NCBI GenBank assembly: GCA_963921195.1
Contig: OY992540.1
Span: 24,936,262 to 25,000,261 of the forward strand
Direction: 5' to 3'
DNA: 64,000 nucleotides
From: Pegoplata infirma
Lineage: Eukaryota > Arthropoda > Insecta > Diptera > Anthomyiidae
In this document: in pieces, positions 57,701 to 64,000 of the stretch
Position numbering within the stretch: position 1 is the first letter of the stretch
Layout of the letters: every line of letters begins with the position of its first letter
Position numbers and translations under genes: made by a program
Notes under the pieces: generated by a model
The model's input: the letters and a program-made list of their open reading frames with translations, nothing else
Told to the model about the DNA's origin: nothing
Database searches by the model: none

Positions 57701-59190
57701 CTGAAACGTCACAACAAAAATAACCCAAAATAATAAACAAAACAGGAATTGGACCGAATACGATCGAATTTCAATAGTTGCAGTCCATTAAACTATAGTT
57801 TATATCACAAATGTCAACTTCTATAATGCACTAATAATAAACTAGATACACACAGGCCACAAACATTTATTTTTGAGTTAAAACATACCTTTTACTTTCA
57901 ATTAAAACTTTTTGGCTCAAAATGTATAAATAATTGACTTAAAAGTGTCAAGAAAAACTCACTGAGTAATTATGGCCCAAATTCCTTTAATAAACTTGCT
58001 GCAGAAAATGTATATTTGACAGCTTACAGCTGTGTGAATATTGAAAGCAAAACAAAAGTAAAAACGTAATTTTTTTCTGTAAAGTATAGGTAAACGATGC
58101 AGTGCAAAAACATTTATCGATCTTAATTTTTTAATTTTGACTTAAGCGCCGCTAGATCAGTGATTTCGGCCACAGTGCGTCGGAGCTGAATAAGAAAAAT
58201 TTATGAAAAAAGTTTGCAAGGTCATCTTCAGTCGGCAACCAGCGGTCAAAGTTGGAAAAAATACGTATTTCGGCCAAAATTCAAGTCAACATTTTTTAAT
58301 TAAATCCATATCAAAAATTTGAAAGTTTTGCGTACTTTATTGGAAAAATATTTTAAAAACTTCAAAGCCACGATTTTGGTCCAGAGATGCTGATTTTTAA
58401 ACATAAAAATCATTGTTTAACCTAATTGGTCTTAAAAGTTGGGAAATGTTAGGTATGTTATGTAAAAAATATTAAAAAAATATAAAAACACGATTTTGGT
58501 CCAAAAATACAAAAATAATTTTAACAAAAACTTTTCGATCGAAATATAATTTTTTTTTTAATTTTACAATTTTTATGGTAATTTTTTACAAAATTATTGG
58601 TAAAAAGCTTGTTAAATTACCAAAAATTCTTGTCAAATAGGAGATAGCAAAATAAAAGTTACAAACTTTTCTTGTCATTTTACAAGTTTTTTTTTTTAGT
58701 GTAGTAAAAAAAAATTTGCAATTTTTTGCAAATTTAATATATATATCAAAAACCGTATGACCGCTTTCAAATTTGTTGATACTTATGTTCAGCACATTAA
58801 AATTAAAAAATGTGATGAATCGCCACGGTTTATTTTATTTTGTTCGAAATTTGTACACAGACTCAGAGACATTTCCTTATCAACTGTATACATGCCTGGT
58901 GTAGGGTATTTATAGTGTGTAGGGTATTTTTTGTTAGAAGAAAGTTTTTATAGTAAATTTTAATTTCATCGAAGATTGTTAACAATAAAGAAAAAATAAA
59001 CCAAGTTTTAAAATAATCTAAAAACTAAAAAAAAAATATTATTGCATATTTTTAGGAATCAAATATAGTTTTCAGCTTTTAAAATCAACAAAAACGCATA
59101 TACAACAATTTTTTTTGGTAAAAAGAGACAGTTTATAAATATAAAACAGTACAATTATACTAACTTTAAAATTTTTTCCGCCAACACCTG
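57700..59190. other. Upstream region of the dunce exon
   Basis: AT-rich and repeat-laden; 58570-58700 is a partial L-family MITE. No exon could be supported, although a non-coding dunce leader exon further upstream cannot be excluded. Confidence 0.4.
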
Positions 59191-59444
59191 ACCTTTTATT
59201 TCAGAAAACTTCTTAAACTCCAATACAGAAAATTTATTTGATATGATAAAAAGCCTTTAAAAGGTCATTATAAAAGCAACCAAATACCAAAGTACCTTTT
59301 TTTGTAAATAAAAGTTACCTAAAATTAAATAATAATAAAAGAAGAAGAAATAACCACCGTTGTTTTTGAAAAGAAAAAAAAAACATAAAGTATTACCAAA
59401 AAATAAATCTATAAATTATAAATAAGCCAAAATTGCTTAACAAC
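59190..59444 (+). promoter_or_regulatory. dnc: Possible dunce leader: acceptor or promoter
   Basis: Two readings are possible. CCTTTTATTTCAG ending at about 59203 is a good splice acceptor, making 59204-59444 the 5' UTR part of the exon. Alternatively TATAAAAG at 59269-59276 could be a TATA box with a start near 59299. The A-rich stretch after it, without ATG in strong context, fits a leader. Confidence 0.35.
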
Positions 59445-60553
59445 ATGTCCAACGAAAGTAGCAACTCACCACCTCAATACATTATTACAACGCCTAGTGA
59501 AGTTGATGCCGAAGAAGAACGTTCCTTGCAAGATGTTGACATAGATTCAGATGGTTCCAATACGGTAGTAGTTGGTAGTGAAACCACTACCACCCAACAA
59601 CATACACAACGACGTGTAGTTAGTCAAATGTCTAGACAAATAGCCAGTCGTTCATTTTCTATAGCCTCAGCTTCCAATTCGATACTAGAAGAAGGTTCTC
59701 TGCTGGATGCTGAATTACAAAAACAATTACAACAAATGCAAGCCAATCAACAGTCGGTATTTACCACCCAAAAAACCATAGCCACCAGCACAAGATCACA
59801 AAGTTTACAATCGTCTTCGGTAACGGGAGCTACGGGAGAATTAGCTTTGCAACTAACCAATGCAGGTGGCATGGGGGGTTTTAATACATTAACCGCAACA
59901 CAATTGGGTCAACAGTTAAAAGCACAGTCAAGTGCTTCTATAGTCAGCAGTGAACAACGTGCTGGTGGTTTTATGCACAAGACATCTACATCATCATCAA
60001 CAACTTCAACCAAATCAAAATTTCAAAGTTTCTTACAACAACCGGAAAATGTAGTCGGTGGTCATCCTGCCTCCGGATCGGGTACATTTTTAACAGCCCA
60101 TCAAAAACATGTTAGGCAATTTGTACGCTCTACTTCAGCTCATTCAGAAGCGGCTGTAACGTCTACTGGCTCGGGCAGCATGAGGCCAGATAAATGTATA
60201 CGTAGTGCTTCAACACAAATTGATGAGCCAACTTCATTGTCCGTTGATAGTGCTAATGGTGATGGCCACCTAACCGTTTCCACTAATAAATTGGGTTTAC
60301 ATCAATCTTCATCAATTTTAATTTCAAAATCGGCTGAAACTATTGAAATGAAATCATCATCACAAATGTCATCGGCTGGTATGCGTACTGGATTAACATT
60401 GTCTGGTGGTTTTTTGGCGCCACCAAATCGTAAAATTACAATTTTGAGTCCAATTCATGCACCAGCTGGTCTCCATGATATGTTAAAAAGAGCCGGCAGA
60501 TCACCATTATCACCAAGAATTAGTTTTCCGGGAAGTGAAGCGGATTTATTTGG
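59445..60553 (+). CDS. dnc: dunce (cAMP phosphodiesterase), N-terminal exon of a long isoform, partial
   Basis: This exon encodes 369 residues plus two bases of the next codon. Most of it is Ser/Thr/Gln-rich and probably disordered. The last 50 residues are distinctive: FLAPPNRKITILSPIHAP, then GLHDMLKRAGRSPLSPRISF, then PGSEADLF. From memory this is the region of long Drosophila dunce proteins just before FDVENG, and the phase-2 donor (GG, then GTAAGT at 60554) would allow a Gly codon before that segment. Dunce is the PDE4-type enzyme that hydrolyses cAMP in neurons and is needed for learning; its regulatory UCR and catalytic domains would lie in exons to the right of the window. The ATG at 59445 in AACAAC context is preferred over the upstream in-frame TTG. 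Identification is by recall, not by search. Confidence 0.72.
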
Positions 60554-61258
60554 GTAAGTTTTAAGATTACAAGGAAATAAAGGGCTACAAGGGCGTATAA
60601 CCAATACACAAAAATCATAAAATATTAAGTATACTTAATGTGTACTTATATTTAATTATCGATACATACTAGACATGAGCGTGAATCCATCCATATGGCC
60701 TTTCAAGCCATTTGTTTTTTTTTAACTACTTCACTGCGGTTACTTTTTGCAAGCAAATTGAATGATTATTGTTGTTGATATCCATTTTACAATATACTCA
60801 CAACAAAACAAATACAAATGCTTGTGAGTAAAGAGTTAAAGAGATAAAAAATACTCACGGAAAAACCACCCAAATATAGAGTAATGCATTCATGTGTTTT
60901 GAAAGTTAATATTGTGTTGAATGACATGAATTATCTGAATGATTCAAATGATTTTGCAAACAAATAAATACAAATCAGACAAATTTTAAAACACATTAAA
61001 AAAAAAAAAGCTGAAATATAAGGGAAAAAAACTAAAGCAATGCAGAATATTACAAAAATCGAAAATTGTGAAAAAAAAAATAAAAAATTATAAGCATAAG
61101 TAAAGTGTTGTTGTATTTTTTTTTGTCTCTTGGTTAAATACAATTCATATAAATTTCACGGCATTTAATTTGTAAAAACAACAACAAGAAAACATTCTTG
61201 TTATTAGTTTGCAAACTATTAATAAGTATGCATTGCTAACGGGAAATTTAACTAACTA

Positions 61259-61350
61259 CAGACGACGCAACATTATGTACAATATGCTATTATATTGATG
61301 GTGTGTGGGTAAGATTGACCATTGTACAATCGTCAATATTGCGTCGTCTG
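61259..61350. mobile_element. 92-bp hairpin MITE (TA target) in the dunce intron
   Basis: CAGACGACGCAA and its perfect complement TTGCGTCGTCTG form the ends, with TA on each side (61257-61258 and 61351-61352). TGTACAAT pairs further in. The size also fits a pre-miRNA-like hairpin, but the TA duplication favours a tiny mariner-type MITE. Confidence 0.7.
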
Positions 61351-61395
61351 TAGGTACCGTAAGAGGCAGTGGTCATTGTTCATCACAATATGCAT

Positions 61396-61690
61396 ATGGG
61401 GCATTCCAATTCAAATCGGACACTTTGAATATATTTTTTTTTTAGATTTTCCCAATTTGTTTACAGTTTTTAGTAAATTTTCAGATTTTTTTGATGACCC
61501 GTTCAAAAGATATCGAATTTTTAAAAATTGGTAGTTTGTTCCTTTACTCAAACTTCTTTTACTCATAACTTTTTCAATAATGGTCCAAATTTCAATTTTT
61601 TTTTTCAAAATGTTTGTTTTGTTACATACATAAATGTTTTAGAAGGGTGCTAAAAACTGTAAACAAATTGGGAAAATCTAAAAATAAACA
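61396..61690. repeat. Family-T repeat, copy 3 (truncated)
   Basis: Opens GGGGCATTCCAATTCAAATC, then GGACACTTTGA. It is cut off by the family-A copy that follows. Confidence 0.55.
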
Positions 61691-62290
61691 AGTGAGAGCG
61701 TTAAATTCGGCTGTGCCGAATCTATTATACCCACTAACATGTAAAAAATTAAAACAAAAATTTTGACAGTGGTGTTGTTTTAAGGGGGGCAAGGTAGAGG
61801 GAGGGATCGGTGAGCTGTGGTGACTCCTTGGCCCTCAAGGTATATGTTTAGAAGTTCATTTTTATATGCTTTGTCCACTTAAGTACTATAGTTTTATAAT
61901 TATTTCAATTATTTTTTATCCACGCCCTTAAAAGAGGGGCGCGGCAAAAGAAAGCGACATTTTTTAATCCCCTGGGTGCAAGCGCTGGACTATAAACTTC
62001 TACGAACATAAAAATGTCTCGTTTGGTTCACAAAAATACAAAAAATCTTAAAAAAGTTAAAATTTTTAAGAGGTTGATTTAGTTCTTCAAGGGGGAACTT
62101 TTTTCCCCCTGTTCCGATTTGGCCTATTTCCGAATTTAACCTGCCTAGGACCATAAGACATATTTCTGCCAAACTTAAGGGGTCTAGCTCATTTATTTTG
62201 GGACTGCATCGTGTAAACTACAGACGGACGGACGGAAGGAGACGGATGGACATCGCTAGAATGTCTTAGAATCGATCACTGATCAATAAT
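61691..62290. repeat. Family-A repeat, copy 4
   Basis: AACAAGTGAGAGCG, then the hairpin ATTCGGCTGTGCCGAAT, through CATCGCTAGAATGTCTTAGA to GATCAATAATATA, where a family-T copy begins. Confidence 0.7.
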
Positions 62291-62294
62291 ATAT

Positions 62295-64000
62295 GGGGCA
62301 TTCCAGGCCAAATCACTCACTTTTAGACCCGACCCCTGTCGATTTATTTTATTTTTGGATATGTTTTAGTACTTATTAAATGCAACTTGGACATCAAATT
62401 TCAGCCTTTTTTTCAAGATGGTGTTGAGTAATCAATTTTTCAAAATGACGATTTTTTAAAAAAAATTAAAATTTTTAATTAACTGCAGTTAAAAATATAG
62501 ATATGTATTAGACTGCCCAGAAAAAAACAAAGTTGTTATTTTCTTGGGGGATACCTGCAAATTTTGTTCCTTTTTGTGCAAAAAAATTTCGGTTTTTTTT
62601 TGGGATTTTTAAAATAATATCTAGAGGTCGCGATCTCGCGTTTTATAACGATTTATTTTTTTTGAGTTTTTTATTATTTTAAATTGTTAAATATTATTAA
62701 TATGATAAAATATTAATAATTTCAGACAAAAAAAAAATTAAATTAAAAATTAAATATCGCTCATTCCATGAGATGTCTCCCAGCATCTAATAAAATGTTC
62801 TTTAATTTATTTGAAATTTCGCACACAGGTACACTATGGAGCAATTAAAATAAATTCGTTTTTAGTTTCGCGAAAATCCACGAATTCGCGAACGCGAATA
62901 TATTCGCGAATTCACGGATTTTCTCGGAACTAACAACTGATTTATTTTAATAGCTTCATAGTGTTCATGTGTGCAAAATTTTAAATAAATTAAAGAACAT
63001 TTGATTAGATGCTGGGAGACATCTCATGGAATGAGCGATATTTAATTTTTAATTTAATTTTTTTTTTGTCTGAAATTATTAATATTTTATCATATTAATC
63101 TTATTTAACAATTTAAAATAATAAAAAACTCAAAAAAAATAAATCGTTATAAAACGCGAGATCGCGACCTCTAGATATTATTTTAAAAATCCCAAAAAAA
63201 AACCGAAATTTTTTTGCACAAAAAGGAACAAAATTTGCAGGTATCCCCCAAGAAAATAAAAACTTCGCTTTTTTTCTGGGCAGTCTAATATGTATCTTAA
63301 AAAAAGTTGGACAACGTTTTGTTGGTATTTAAATGCAGTTTTAGACAAAAATATTAAAAAAATTATTCGAAGTAACTATCACTTATTTTTTAACGTTTAA
63401 AAATTAAAATCGTCTTTTTGAAAAAGTCCGAAACCTTCGATTTTTTTTTAAAAAACGTCCAAAAGTTCTACTCTAAATAACGCAACTTTTAAGCTATAAT
63501 TCGATATGTGGTCGCAATTTGTTCTATTGTTTTTTAAATTTTGAAAATTGCACCTTTTATTTTTGAACTCTGATTTATTTTATATGGTCCTAAAAAAAAA
63601 ATTAAATCGGTAGATACTGACCCTAACTTACCCTAGATATATTCATTTCGAGGTAAAAATACGCCTCACAAAAATTAAGAACGATCGGACATGGGTAAGG
63701 CGTTCCGCAGGGGCCTTGAAGTTTAGAAAACGGATTACAAGGAAAAATACGATTTTTTTCTGTTTTTTCACTTTTTTTGGTATTTTAAGTTGTTAATACG
63801 GATCCGATTTTTGAAATTTATTGAAATTTTCCACTGAAATAACATTTTTTATTCTTCAAATTCAACTGTGTTACACTGTACGACACGATTTTGCACCCAT
63901 GATCGGGACCAAAAAAATCTGAAAGAAGAGGTAAAAAAAAGATACCCGTGTCTCCCAGTTTTTCTAAATCAATTCGTTTTCGCGTTTTATTAGCAAATCA
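62295..64000. repeat. Family-T repeat, copy 4, hosting palindrome U
   Basis: Starts GGGGCATTCCAGGCCAAATC. Its right end is not reached. Element U is inserted at 62509-63287; beyond it, to 64000, I see AT-rich sequence without coding signal. Confidence 0.5.
62509..63287. mobile_element. Palindromic hAT-like element U, 779 bp, perfect 8-bp TSD
   Basis: Ends TAGACTGCCCAGAAAAAA and inverse, bounded by ATATGTAT at 62501-62508 and 63288-63295. Nearly the whole element is a single inverted repeat centred near 62902, where CGCGAATATATTCGCG is itself palindromic. Confidence 0.85.

Larger units (their letters stand above)
60554..64000 (+). other. dnc: Dunce intron, 5' part
   Basis: It begins GTAAGTTTTAAG. 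No further exon is visible before the window ends, in keeping with the very long introns of this gene in Drosophila. The content is a 92-bp MITE, family-T and family-A repeats and a 779-bp palindrome. Confidence 0.6.

Noticed and set aside
59433..59444. Dunce start at the upstream TTG
   Set aside because: The ATG at 59445 in AACAAC context is a normal fly start; the TTG merely extends the open frame by four codons.

Overview
The window looks like AT-rich nuclear DNA of a higher fly. I infer a calyptrate such as a blow fly, house fly or flesh fly, but no species-diagnostic sequence is present. The reasons are short introns with GTAAGT donors, Drosophila-type TATA and initiator spacing, an insect alkaline phosphatase, a probable dunce exon, and very dense small DNA transposons. 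Real genes occupy only about 3 kb of the 64 kb.

Genes: (1) a complete two-exon secreted alkaline phosphatase on + (12150-13825, 531 aa, 80-bp intron) with a well-spaced core promoter; (2) a long N-terminal coding exon on + (59445-60553, 369 full codons) that I recognise from memory as the 5' exon of a long isoform of dunce, the cAMP phosphodiesterase; its donor opens an intron that runs past the right edge; (3) a candidate first exon on - (4352-4286) encoding a signal peptide and ending in a strong donor, whose later exons are not visible. No tRNA, rRNA, CRISPR or operon structure is present, apart from one degenerate tRNA-like stretch at 5937-5993.

Everything else is a graveyard of non-autonomous elements, many nested in one another. 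Using host-copy comparison and target-site duplications (TSDs) I could resolve these nests: E1 with a hAT-like insert (2050-3375); a family-A repeat hit twice, by a foldback and by an element that itself carries a hAT-type MITE (about 8.8-11.2 kb); a 4.8-kb hAT-like element holding a 3.1-kb element with CACAGTG ends and a 5-bp TSD (Transib-like), which in turn holds another MITE (15452-20254); a three-layer nest at 36.6-39.4 kb; and a nest of six inserts in one family-I repeat (42.8-49.2 kb). hAT-type (8-bp TSD), Tc1/mariner-type (TA), piggyBac-type (TTAA) and Transib-type (5-bp GC-rich TSD) signatures can all be read directly. Several elements are almost pure palindromes.

The repeats carry no recognisable transposase, so they depended on partners elsewhere. 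The genes do not form a pathway. No previously undescribed multi-gene system is visible. The most unusual items are the Transib-like element with internal tandem arrays, the stacked palindromes, and the repeat-borne motifs that resemble kappa-B and nuclear-receptor half-sites.
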